Source: Iodobacter violaceini
GTDB taxonomy: Bacteria > Pseudomonadota > Gammaproteobacteria > Burkholderiales > Chitinibacteraceae
NCBI RefSeq assembly: GCF_011601265.1
Contig: NZ_JAAOLX010000003.1
Span: forward strand, 434,001-498,000
DNA: 64,000 nt
Direction: 5' to 3'
This document shows positions 56,602-64,000 of the stretch, piece by piece; within the stretch, counting starts at the first letter, position 1, and the number at the start of each line of letters is the position of its first letter. The notes under the pieces are model-generated. The model saw only the letters and a list, made by a program, of their open reading frames with translations, did not search any database and was not told where the DNA came from. The translations under genes and the position numbers were made by a program.

Positions 56602-58488
56602 ATGTTGTTCCGCAGTACATCCTTCTTTATGCTGACCACGCTTGCCGCCAGCCTTTGTGCTCAAGCCGAAACAATCCTGCTTCCCCCTGTGATCACGACG
56701 GCCGCACGCCAACCCCAATCACCTCGTGAAGTAATTGGTGACGTAACCCTGATTGATCAGGCCAGCATTCAAGAATCAGCGGCCATCAGCCTGCCCGATT
56801 TGCTGGCCCGCCAACCTGGCCTGCAAATCTCCAGCAACGGCGGAGCAGGCAAACCAAGCAGCGTGTTTTTGCGCGGCAATAATAGCCAGCACACTTTGGT
56901 CTTAATCGACGGGATTCGTGTTGGCTCGGCCACACTGGGTGCGGCGGCATTTCAGCATTTCCCGCTGAGTCAGATTGATCGTATTGAAATACTGCGCGGG
57001 CCAGCCGCCAGCCTGTATGGCTCTGATGCCATCGGTGGCGTGATTCAAATCTTTAGCAAAACAGGGAAAAAAGGCTTTCACCCTTCGGCCGAGATCGGCT
57101 ACGGCAGCCAAAACAGCGTAGAAGCTAAAGCGGGAATTGCAGGCGGCAATGACAACACCCGCTACGCGCTGAATTTGGCCCACTCAAAAACAGATGGCAT
57201 CAGCGCCATTAAAAACAGCAGCAATCCCGGCTTTTATCCTGATGATGATGGCTACGAAAACAACAGCCTGTCTTTTTCTCTTACTCATAAAATCAACGAG
57301 GGCAATGAGCTGGGCGCCAGCCTGATTTCTGCCTGGGGGAAAAACCAGCTGGATGGTTATGTATTTGATGACAACTACGCAGCGGTCGCACAAAGCTATG
57401 ACTATCGGGATGAAACACGCAATAGCAGCGCCAATATCTGGAGCAAAAACCGCCTGACGAGCAACTGGAGCAGCCTGATCAAACTAGGCCACAGCAGCGA
57501 TAAAAACACCTCATTCACCCCTCAGTCGGCCACCGATTACAGCGATAAAACGAGTCGTATCCAAACCGAACAAACGCAACTATCCTGGCTAAATGATATA
57601 AAAACTGGCTTGGGCACCTTTCAATTGGGGGCAGAAACCTTAGAGCAAAAGGTGAGTGGTGATGTGGCTTATGCCACAAATCAACGCCGGATAAACAGCC
57701 TGCAAGCAGGGTATTTAGCGCATTTTGGCGACGTTTCGCTACAAATAAATGCACGTAGCGACGATAACTCCCAATTAGGCAGGCACAACACCGGCAGTGC
57801 TGGTTTGACTTGGCAACTCAATGATGATTGGCAGTTAGGCGGCACTGCAGGCACCGCCTTCAAAGCGCCCACTTTCAATGATTTATATTGGCCGGAAGAT
57901 CCATACAGCAGTGGCAACGCCAATTTGCGCCCTGAAGAATCCAATAATAAAGAGCTCTTTATTCGCTATAGCGCGGGCGCGATCAATGCCTCTTTAACCG
58001 CCTACAACAATAAAGTCACCAACTTGATTCAATGGGCAGAAAGCCGCCCTTATTTTTCTCAGCCGATGAATGTGGGAGAAGCGCAGCTTCGCGGCATCAC
58101 GCTCACCAGTGATTGGCAACAAGGCGATTACTTAGCAGGCTTTAGCTACGATTATTTAGATGCAAGTGATGAATCAGCAGGAGCCAACCACGGCAACCGA
58201 CTGGCCCGCCGCGCCAGGCACTCAGGCCTGATCTATGCAGGCATGGCCTTAGATACCTGGACGCTGCGCACTGAAATTCAAGCCCAAGGGCATCGCTTTG
58301 ATGACCCTGCTAATCAAAAAGAGCTGGCGGGATATGCCCTGACTAACCTCTCTGCCAGCTGGAAAATCAATAAAGACTGGTCTTTGCAAGCGCGTGTTAA
58401 TAACCTCTTTGATCAGGAATACGAGCAAGTTAAGGATTACGGTACGCTGGGCCGTAATGCCATGCTGAACCTGCGCTGGCAACAATGA
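56602..58488 (+). CDS. btuB: TonB-dependent vitamin B12 receptor BtuB, copy 2
   Basis: 628 aa from ATG at 56602 with AGGAG upstream; the ATG at 56521 lies in the leader. A signal peptide (MLFRSTSFFMLTTLAASLCAQA) is followed by a plug domain (DVTLIDQASIQ, LLARQPGLQISSNGG, RGPAASLYGSDAIGGVIQIF) and a barrel ending NAMLNLRWQQ. Strongly similar to copy 1 along its whole length, with differences clustered in extracellular-loop-like stretches (for example WPEDPYSSGNANLRPEE against WPNSGNPNLLPEE). It overlaps cobU by 4 nt, so B12 levels should also control the cob genes. Confidence 0.92.
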   Translation: MLFRSTSFFMLTTLAASLCAQAETILLPPVITTAARQPQSPREVIGDVTLIDQASIQESAAISLPDLLARQPGLQISSNGGAGKPSSVFLRGNNSQHTLVLIDGIRVGSATLGAAAFQHFPLSQIDRIEILRGPAASLYGSDAIGGVIQIFSKTGKKGFHPSAEIGYGSQNSVEAKAGIAGGNDNTRYALNLAHSKTDGISAIKNSSNPGFYPDDDGYENNSLSFSLTHKINEGNELGASLISAWGKNQLDGYVFDDNYAAVAQSYDYRDETRNSSANIWSKNRLTSNWSSLIKLGHSSDKNTSFTPQSATDYSDKTSRIQTEQTQLSWLNDIKTGLGTFQLGAETLEQKVSGDVAYATNQRRINSLQAGYLAHFGDVSLQINARSDDNSQLGRHNTGSAGLTWQLNDDWQLGGTAGTAFKAPTFNDLYWPEDPYSSGNANLRPEESNNKELFIRYSAGAINASLTAYNNKVTNLIQWAESRPYFSQPMNVGEAQLRGITLTSDWQQGDYLAGFSYDYLDASDESAGANHGNRLARRARHSGLIYAGMALDTWTLRTEIQAQGHRFDDPANQKELAGYALTNLSASWKINKDWSLQARVNNLFDQEYEQVKDYGTLGRNAMLNLRWQQ

Positions 58489-58997
58489 GCACCGAGCTCA
58501 TTTTAGGCGGAGCGCGTAGCGGCAAAAGCAGCTACGCGCTGGCCAAAGCGCTGACCCATGACGGGCCGGTGTTTTGGCTGGCCACCGCTCAGGCTTTTGA
58601 CGAGGAAATGCAGGAGCGCATTATCCGGCACAAGGCTGAACGCCCCGCGCACTGGCAAACGCTGGAAGCCCCCTTGCAGCTGGCCGCGGCACTCACCCAA
58701 AGCCAGGATCAATTTTGTGTGATTGACTGCCTGACGCTCTGGGTTTCCAACTGGCTGTGCAAGGATGATCTGGCAGGCTGGGCGCAAGAAAAGCAGGCCT
58801 TTATCGCTGCAGCAGCGGCACATCGCGGCACGCTGTTATTGGTGAGCAATGAAGTGGGCTTTGGCATCGTGCCGGATAATGCCCTGGCCAGACTATTCCG
58901 CGACGAGGCTGGCCGTCTGCATCAGGATATCGCCAAACAGGCCGCAAATGTCACGCTGGTAGTCGCCGGAATCCCTATGCCGGTGAAGCGCAGCTGA
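58485..58997 (+). CDS. cobU: Adenosylcobinamide kinase / guanylyltransferase
   Basis: 170 aa bifunctional enzyme of nucleotide-loop assembly. P loop LILGGARSGKSSYAL, then VFWLATAQAFDEEMQERIIRH with the RHKAERPAHWQTLEAP guanylation-His block, DCLTLWVSNWL and the C-terminal VSNEVGFGIVPDNALARLFR region. The ATGA overlap with btuB and TGATG overlap with cbiB show tight coupling. Confidence 0.95.
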   Translation: MSTELILGGARSGKSSYALAKALTHDGPVFWLATAQAFDEEMQERIIRHKAERPAHWQTLEAPLQLAAALTQSQDQFCVIDCLTLWVSNWLCKDDLAGWAQEKQAFIAAAAAHRGTLLLVSNEVGFGIVPDNALARLFRDEAGRLHQDIAKQAANVTLVVAGIPMPVKRS

Positions 58998-59944
58998 TGC
59001 TCATCCTTAGCCCAACCCACTGGCTGCCCGCCTTCGCCCTTGGCCTGCTGCTGGAGATTTGCTTAGGCGAGCCTAAGCGCTTTCATCCGCTGGTGGGCTT
59101 TGGCTGGCTGGCGTCCTGGCTGGAGCGGCGCTTTAATCTGGCTCATCTTTCGCAAATAGCAAGCCAATCCAATGAGCACAATATCTTGCGCGGTGCGCTG
59201 GCGTGGCTCTTACTCACAGGCTCATCGCTAGCCGCCTTTACCCTGCTAAAACATTTGACAGGCTGGTGGGCCGACGCTTTGGCGCTGTGGTTTGCCCTTG
59301 GCGCACGCAGCCTGTTTGAGCATGTGCGGGCCATCGCCAGGCCATTAAGCGCTGGCGACTTAAACACTGCCCGGCTTGCAGTAAGCCGCATTGTCAGCCG
59401 CAATTGCACAGACCTGGACGACACCGGCATTGCCAAAGCGGGCCTTGAATCCACCTTAGAAAACGGCGCAGATGCCATTTTTGCCAGCCTGTTTTTCTTT
59501 GCACTGTTTGGTGGCTATGGCGCTTTACTGCACCGCCTTGCCAATACGCTGGACGCCATGTGGGGCTATAAAACCGCACGTTTATTTCACTTTGGCCGCA
59601 TCGCCGCAAGGGCCGACGATGTACTCAACTTTATCCCCGCCCGCCTTACCGCACTCAGCTACGCTCTGCTTGGCCATAGCCGCAGCGCGTTTTCCTGCTG
59701 GCAAAGCCAGGCACCACTCTGGGACAGCCCCAATGCCGGCCCGGTAATGGCAAGCGGCGCGGGCGCTTTGCACGTTTCTTTGGGCGGCAAGGCAACGTAT
59801 CACGGCGAAATCCACACCCGTCCGCAACTGGGCTGCGGCCCCTTACCAAGCGCCCATGATTTGCAGCGCGGGATAGTGCTGGTGCAAAAAACGCTTGCCC
59901 TGTGGATCATTCTTTTATCAGGAGGTGCGCTGTGGATACTGTAA
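58997..59944 (+). CDS. cbiB: Adenosylcobinamide-phosphate synthase CbiB
   Basis: 315 aa membrane protein (CbiB/CobD family) that joins adenosylcobyric acid to aminopropanol phosphate. Conserved blocks: EICLGEPKRFHPLVGFGWLA, ARLAVSRIVSRNCTDLD, ENGADAIFASLFFFALFGGYGALLHRLANTLDAMWGYK, DDVLNFIPARLTAL and GPVMASGAGALHVSLGGKATY. Four or five helices expected. Confidence 0.95.
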   Translation: MLILSPTHWLPAFALGLLLEICLGEPKRFHPLVGFGWLASWLERRFNLAHLSQIASQSNEHNILRGALAWLLLTGSSLAAFTLLKHLTGWWADALALWFALGARSLFEHVRAIARPLSAGDLNTARLAVSRIVSRNCTDLDDTGIAKAGLESTLENGADAIFASLFFFALFGGYGALLHRLANTLDAMWGYKTARLFHFGRIAARADDVLNFIPARLTALSYALLGHSRSAFSCWQSQAPLWDSPNAGPVMASGAGALHVSLGGKATYHGEIHTRPQLGCGPLPSAHDLQRGIVLVQKTLALWIILLSGGALWIL

Positions 59945-60948
59945 ATCAGCCCCAGCACGGCGGCGATCTCCAGCGTGCAATGGCGGCCTTTGGAGGGGAT
60001 TTAGCCGACTGGATCGACTGCTCCAGCGGCATTGCCCCTTGGGCCTATCCCTTGCCTGCCGTGCCCGATCACATCTGGCAACGTCTGCCTGACCAAGATC
60101 ACGCCCTGCTGGTTGCGGCGCAAAAGTATTACGGCTGCGAGCACCTGCTGCCCCTGGCGGGCAGCCAGATTGGCATCGCCCTGCTACCCAAACTACGCCC
60201 TGCTTGCCGCGTTGCCATCATCAGCCCCACCTATGCTGAGCATCATTGGCAATGGCAACAGGCTGGGCATGAGGTTATCGCAATCAGCAGCGAGCAAGTG
60301 GATGAATACTTAGAAAGCAGCTCCATTGATGTGCTGATCGTGGTCAATCCAAACAACCCCAGCGGCCAGCAACACAGCGCCGCCACCCTGCTCGCCTGGC
60401 ATCAGAAACTGACTGCTCCCGGCGGCTGGTTGCTTGTAGACGAAGCCTTTGCCGATTGCGCCCCGGCAAAGAGCCTGCTGCCACACGCAGGCAAAACAGG
60501 GCTGATTATTCTGCGCTCCATAGGTAAATTCTTTGGCCTTGCGGGCATTCGTCTGGGCTTTATCGCCTGCGAAAAGCGGCTTTTAGAAGAAATAAAACAA
60601 GCGCTCGGCCCCTGGCATATCAGCGGCCCGGCACTATGGGCAGGACAAATCGCCTTAAACGATACAGCCTGGCAAGCTGCGCAACAACAGCGTTTGCTGG
60701 CCAATCAGGCGTGGATGATCGCTACGCTGAGCGAGGCAGGTTTAACGCCTGGCGGCAGCCTGCCGCTGCTGCTCTGGTGCCCCGCGCCCGATGCCAAAGC
60801 ATTGCATCGCCAACTCGCTAAACAAAAAATATGGTGCCGCCTGTTCGATCAATACAATCACCAGGGCCTGCGCTTTGGGCCGGTGGCAGAGCATCAGCAA
60901 GCACAATTTAAAACCCGATTAATGACGGCATTGTGCAACAAGGATTAA
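59932..60948 (+). CDS. cobD: L-threonine-O-3-phosphate decarboxylase (CobD of Salmonella)
   Basis: 338 aa from a GTG start at 59932 preceded by AGGAGGT, overlapping cbiB by 13 nt. PLP enzyme that makes aminopropanol phosphate for CbiB. Class I/II aminotransferase blocks: DCSSGIAPWAYP, VVNPNNPSGQQH, WLLVDEAFADCAPA and the PLP-Lys region RSIGKFFGLAGIRLGF. Sometimes named cobC in older schemes. Confidence 0.93.
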   Translation: MDTVNQPQHGGDLQRAMAAFGGDLADWIDCSSGIAPWAYPLPAVPDHIWQRLPDQDHALLVAAQKYYGCEHLLPLAGSQIGIALLPKLRPACRVAIISPTYAEHHWQWQQAGHEVIAISSEQVDEYLESSSIDVLIVVNPNNPSGQQHSAATLLAWHQKLTAPGGWLLVDEAFADCAPAKSLLPHAGKTGLIILRSIGKFFGLAGIRLGFIACEKRLLEEIKQALGPWHISGPALWAGQIALNDTAWQAAQQQRLLANQAWMIATLSEAGLTPGGSLPLLLWCPAPDAKALHRQLAKQKIWCRLFDQYNHQGLRFGPVAEHQQAQFKTRLMTALCNKD

Positions 60949-60950
60949 AC

Positions 60951-61754
60951 ATGAACACCCCCACAAAAATCGCCTGTCTTTCCAGCGAAACCGTTGATGT
61001 TTTATACGCCCTCGGCCAGCAGCATCGCATCGCGGGCATCAGCGCTTTTTCGCGTCACCCGGAAGGCGTAACCAAACAGCACCCTATTATTTGTGGCTTT
61101 TCCAGCGCCAAAGTCGAGAAAATCCTCGCGGTAGAGCCTGATCTGGTGCTGGCGTATTCCAGCCTGCAAGGCGAGATGGTCAAAGAATGCGTTTTGGCCG
61201 GTTTGGAAGTGCACTTTTTTAACCAAAAAAGCCTGGCTGGCATTTTCAATATGATAGACACGCTGGGCCGCCTGCTCGATTGCCAGCCCGCCGCCACGGC
61301 GCTGATTGCGGATCTGCAAGCCCAGATCGACACCGCCCGCACCCAAGCCGCCTGCTATAAATCGCGGCCTAAAGTCTATTTTGAAGAATGGCACGACCCG
61401 CTCTACACCGGCATCCGCTGGGTTTCTGAGCTCATCGAGATTGCCGGTGGCGACGATATTTTTAGCGCGCTATCTCACGCAACACGCGCCAAAGATCGCA
61501 CCGTTAGCCCTGAGCAAATCATTGCAGCACAGCCGGATATCATCATCGGCAGCTGGTGCGGCCAAGCTTTCGATGCCGATGCTGTGCGGGCCAGACCAAA
61601 CTGGCAGTCCATCCCCGCTGTTGCCAATAAGCAGCTATTCGAAATAGCCAGCCACGACCTCCTCGTCCCCGGCATCGCCGCGATTCGGGATGGCTTAGGG
61701 CAAATTCAGAAAATGATTGCGGATTGGCAGTTGCATATAAAACCCACTTCTTGA
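60951..61754 (+). CDS. Cobalamin/siderophore-binding-like protein without signal peptide (BtuF-like)
   Basis: 267 aa from ATG at 60951 with AAGGA upstream. It has the BtuF/FecB-type fold: IACLSSETVDVLYALGQQHR, EKILAVEPDLVLAYSSLQGE, KVYFEEWHDPLYTGIRWVSELIE, IAAQPDIIIGSWCG. No signal peptide is visible, so it would stay in the cytoplasm, unlike true BtuF. No BtuC/D genes are next to it. Similar leaderless proteins occur in other cob clusters; their role is not established. Confidence 0.8.
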   Translation: MNTPTKIACLSSETVDVLYALGQQHRIAGISAFSRHPEGVTKQHPIICGFSSAKVEKILAVEPDLVLAYSSLQGEMVKECVLAGLEVHFFNQKSLAGIFNMIDTLGRLLDCQPAATALIADLQAQIDTARTQAACYKSRPKVYFEEWHDPLYTGIRWVSELIEIAGGDDIFSALSHATRAKDRTVSPEQIIAAQPDIIIGSWCGQAFDADAVRARPNWQSIPAVANKQLFEIASHDLLVPGIAAIRDGLGQIQKMIADWQLHIKPTS

Positions 61755-62108
61755 AACACGGAGAACACGGAGTTTCACGGAAAGAACCGATATTAAGTAA
61801 TCCTTTAAGACTTCAGCGGTACTAAGTAATTTGCTTTTTGCGTAGCACACCAAGAGAAGATGTAAGTTCTGCGCTCTTAGCACGGGGCTTTTACCCCTCC
61901 TGAAAACACGCCGAGCGAGGAACAAGCGGGGTGGGGCCGTCGTCAATTCGTGTTTGAGCGAAGCGAGTTGAATTGACGCCACCTCGATTGTCCACAGCGA
62001 GGGGATTTCGTGTTTTAGGGGGCGCCTTCTTTGGCTTCGTTTCTTGGCGAAGCAAGAAAGGAAGGCCCACGCGGGGGATCCCGCACCAAAACACCGTGCC
62101 GCAGGCAC
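61752..62108. repeat. Composite dispersed element, second copy
   Basis: GAAACACGGAGAACACGGAG (61753-61772) is followed after ~110 bp by a unit from GCACGGGGCTTT (61880) to CGTGCCGCAGGCAC (ending 62108) that matches 24789-25010 in the same block order. It separates the BtuF-like gene from cobO in an operon whose other genes overlap. Small open frames on the - strand inside are not believed. Confidence 0.8.
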
Positions 62109-62146
62109 ATAAATAAACATAACAAGCCCCAAAACTGGAGCCTCAC

Positions 62147-62749
62147 ATGACTATCAACACCGAACGCAATGCCCGCCACGCCGCCCGTATGGCACGCAAA
62201 AAAGCCGTCATCGACGCGCATATCGCCGAAGCCAATATCGACACCGGCATCATGATTTTGCTCACCGGCAATGGCAAAGGTAAATCATCTTCTGCCTTTG
62301 GCATGGTGGCGCGCGCCGTCGGCCACGGGCTAAAAGTGGGCGTGGTGCAATTTATTAAAAACCGTACCGATACCGGCGAAGAAGCCCTGCTTGGCAAGCA
62401 TTGCGAATGGCATGTGATGGGCGATGGCTTTACTTGGGAAACGCAAAATTTTGAAGCCGATAAACTTAAATCCGAACAAGCCTGGGCCATCGCCGCGCGC
62501 ATGCTGAACGACGCCAGCTACGACGTGGTAGTCCTGGATGAGCTGACCTACTGCCTCAGCTACAACTATCTGGATAAAGACATCATCATTAAAGACATCG
62601 AATCCCGCCCGGAAATGCAGCACGTAGTGGTCACCGGCCGCGCCGCTGTCAAAGAATTACACGAGATCGCCGATACCGTAACGGTACTGGCCGACGAAAA
62701 ACACGCATATAAAGCAGGCATCAGGGCGCAAAAGGGTTTGGAATGGTAA
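62147..62749 (+). CDS. cobO: Cob(I)yrinic acid a,c-diamide adenosyltransferase
   Basis: 200 aa CobA/CobO/BtuR-type enzyme that adenosylates corrinoids. N-terminal AARMARKKAVIDAHIAEAN, Walker A LLTGNGKGKSSSAFGM, GLKVGVVQFIKN, DVVVLDELTYCLSYNYLD (Walker B-like) and HVVVTGRAAVKELHEIADTV are intact. With eutT this gives the region two unrelated adenosyltransferases. It overlaps cbiA by 7 nt. Confidence 0.96.
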   Translation: MTINTERNARHAARMARKKAVIDAHIAEANIDTGIMILLTGNGKGKSSSAFGMVARAVGHGLKVGVVQFIKNRTDTGEEALLGKHCEWHVMGDGFTWETQNFEADKLKSEQAWAIAARMLNDASYDVVVLDELTYCLSYNYLDKDIIIKDIESRPEMQHVVVTGRAAVKELHEIADTVTVLADEKHAYKAGIRAQKGLEW

Positions 62750-64000
62750 GCGCCGCCACCCTGCTGATTGCAGCGCCTTCTTCGGGCAGCGGCAAAACCA
62801 CTATCACGGCAGCCCTTGCCTGGCATCATCGCCGCCTGGGCCGAAAGGTGCGGGTGTTTAAATGTGGGCCGGATTTTCTCGACCCGCTCATACTCAGCTA
62901 CGCCAGCGGCGCTCCAGTAGATAATCTGGATTTATGGATGGTAGGCGAGGATTTATGCCGTCAGATGCTGGCCGATGCGGCACAAGACGCCGATGTCATC
63001 CTGATCGAAGCGGTGATGGGCCTCTTTGATGGTGAGCCTTCCGCTGCCGGGCTGGCCACCCGCTTAGGTCTGCCGGTACTGGCCATTATCGACGCCAGCG
63101 CTATGGCGCAAACCTTTGGCGCACTGGCTTTCGGGCTGGCGCACTATAAAAGCGATCTGCCATTTTATGGCGTGCTGGCGAATAAAGTAGCAGGCGATCG
63201 CCACGCACAAATGTTGCAAGAATCGGCTAAAACTGAGCATTGGCAAGGCTGGCTGGGTAAACATGGAGCCCTGCCAGAGCGACATTTGGGCCTGGTGCTG
63301 CCCAATGAAATCCCCGATCTGGCGCAAAAACTCGACGCACTGGCCGATGCCTTAGCCAGCCAGCCCGTTGCAGCTTTGCCGCCAGTCATCGATTACAGCA
63401 GCTCTGCACGCCCTGCATTAGCACCGCTGCTTGCAGGCAAACGCATCGCCATCGCCCGCGATTCGGCATTTTGTTTTATTTACCCGGCCAATTTAACTTG
63501 CCTGAGCGAAATGGGCGCGGAGCTGGTGTTTTTCTCACCGCTCGCCCATGAAGCCCTGCCGGATGCCGACGCACTCTACTTACCCGGCGGGTATCCGGAA
63601 CTACACGCGGCCACACTCGCGGCTCATCCCAGCATCACCGCCGATTTACGCCACTGGCTCGCCACAGATAAACCGGTTTTTGCAGAATGCGGCGGCATGC
63701 TGGCGCTTTGCTCATCGTTAAAACTCAGCGATGGCACCTCGCATAAAATGTGGGGGATTTTAGACGCCACAGCGACCATGCAAAAACGCCTTTCGGCCCT
63801 TGGCATGCAAGCCTTCGACTTAGGCGCGGGCGAATTACGCGGCCATACTTTTCACTTCTCAACATTAGAAAGCACGCAGCAGCCGCTGGCCCATGCCACG
63901 CCTTGTCGCCTTGGCAGTCAGGGTGAAGCAATCTATCGCCAGGGCAGCCTCACCGCCAGCTATGTGCATGCCTGGATGATGAGTAACCCCGCTGCCAGCG
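62743..64000 (+). CDS. cbiA: Cobyrinic acid a,c-diamide synthase, 3' end beyond window
   Basis: About 419 codons from ATG at 62743 to the right edge; the family is a little longer, so it is nearly complete. The N-terminal synthetase domain has P loop IAAPSSGSGKTTITAALAW, FKCGPDFLDPLI and EAVMGLFDGEPS. The C-terminal glutaminase domain has YLPGGYPELHAATLAAHP and the nucleophile Cys in FAECGGMLALCSSL. YVHAWMMSNPAAS near the edge carries the catalytic His. It amidates the a and c side chains. Also called cobB in the aerobic scheme. Confidence 0.95.
   Translation, partial: MVSAATLLIAAPSSGSGKTTITAALAWHHRRLGRKVRVFKCGPDFLDPLILSYASGAPVDNLDLWMVGEDLCRQMLADAAQDADVILIEAVMGLFDGEPSAAGLATRLGLPVLAIIDASAMAQTFGALAFGLAHYKSDLPFYGVLANKVAGDRHAQMLQESAKTEHWQGWLGKHGALPERHLGLVLPNEIPDLAQKLDALADALASQPVAALPPVIDYSSSARPALAPLLAGKRIAIARDSAFCFIYPANLTCLSEMGAELVFFSPLAHEALPDADALYLPGGYPELHAATLAAHPSITADLRHWLATDKPVFAECGGMLALCSSLKLSDGTSHKMWGILDATATMQKRLSALGMQAFDLGAGELRGHTFHFSTLESTQQPLAHATPCRLGSQGEAIYRQGSLTASYVHAWMMSNPAAS

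Noticed and set aside
37981-58488. Genomic island bounded by tRNA and integrase
   Set aside because: No tRNA, integrase, transposase or clear direct attachment repeat was found near the eut borders in this window.

Overview
The window reads as one chromosomal stretch of a Gram-negative betaproteobacterium. The lptD-surA-pdxA-rsmA row, the divergent amgK-murU pair, a class I PHA synthase and the general protein style fit Neisseriales (Chromobacteriaceae/Chitinibacteraceae, for example an Iodobacter-like organism). That placement is inference; no rRNA or other firm marker gene is present. Genes are dense, and most gaps hold hairpins, terminators or short dispersed repeats. I saw no rRNA, tRNA, CRISPR array, transposase, integrase or phage gene.

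Layout. 1-8.6 kb: a two-component system (kinase cut by the left edge) beside a GtsA-like sugar-binding protein, divergent from a carbohydrate ABC transporter (binding protein, two permeases, MalK/UgpC-type ATPase). 8.6-20 kb: an HD-GYP response regulator, argS, two small outer-membrane barrel paralogues, a parvulin, a Cys-cluster protein, a CHASE4-GGDEF-EAL protein, a GNAT acetyltransferase and transketolase. 20-26 kb: phaC and a four-gene ferrous-iron system (P19/FtrA, FtrB, FTR1/FtrC, FtrD). 26-33.5 kb: cell-envelope genes (murU-amgK against lptD-surA-pdxA-rsmA). 33.6-37.9 kb: a glutamate/aspartate-type ABC transporter with two ATPase genes.

38-64 kb is the most striking part: a cobalamin and ethanolamine island. 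A cobalamin riboswitch plus btuB (+ strand) is followed by a complete 17-gene ethanolamine operon on the - strand, in the enterobacterial order eutS-P-Q-T-D-M-N-E-J-G-H-A-B-C-L-K, with eutR last. A second riboswitch-btuB then heads a late cobalamin assembly and salvage operon (cobU, cbiB, cobD, a BtuF-like protein, cobO, cbiA; the last is cut by the right edge). The genes make one physiological unit. BtuB takes up corrinoids, the cob genes and EutT finish and adenosylate them, EutBC uses adenosylcobalamin to split ethanolamine, and EutE/D/G/Q process acetaldehyde inside a shell of EutS/M/N/L/K. A perfect FNR/ANR-type box lies upstream of eutR and another upstream of the iron operon, suggesting that both respond to low oxygen.

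Structure beyond the genes includes three tandem 46-bp copies of the eutG 3' end, a ~225-bp dispersed element that interrupts both the iron operon and the cob operon, a dispersed family of CACAGAG-type repeats, a 154-nt fold-back element between gltI and gltJ, and a variant metal-binding motif in EutT.
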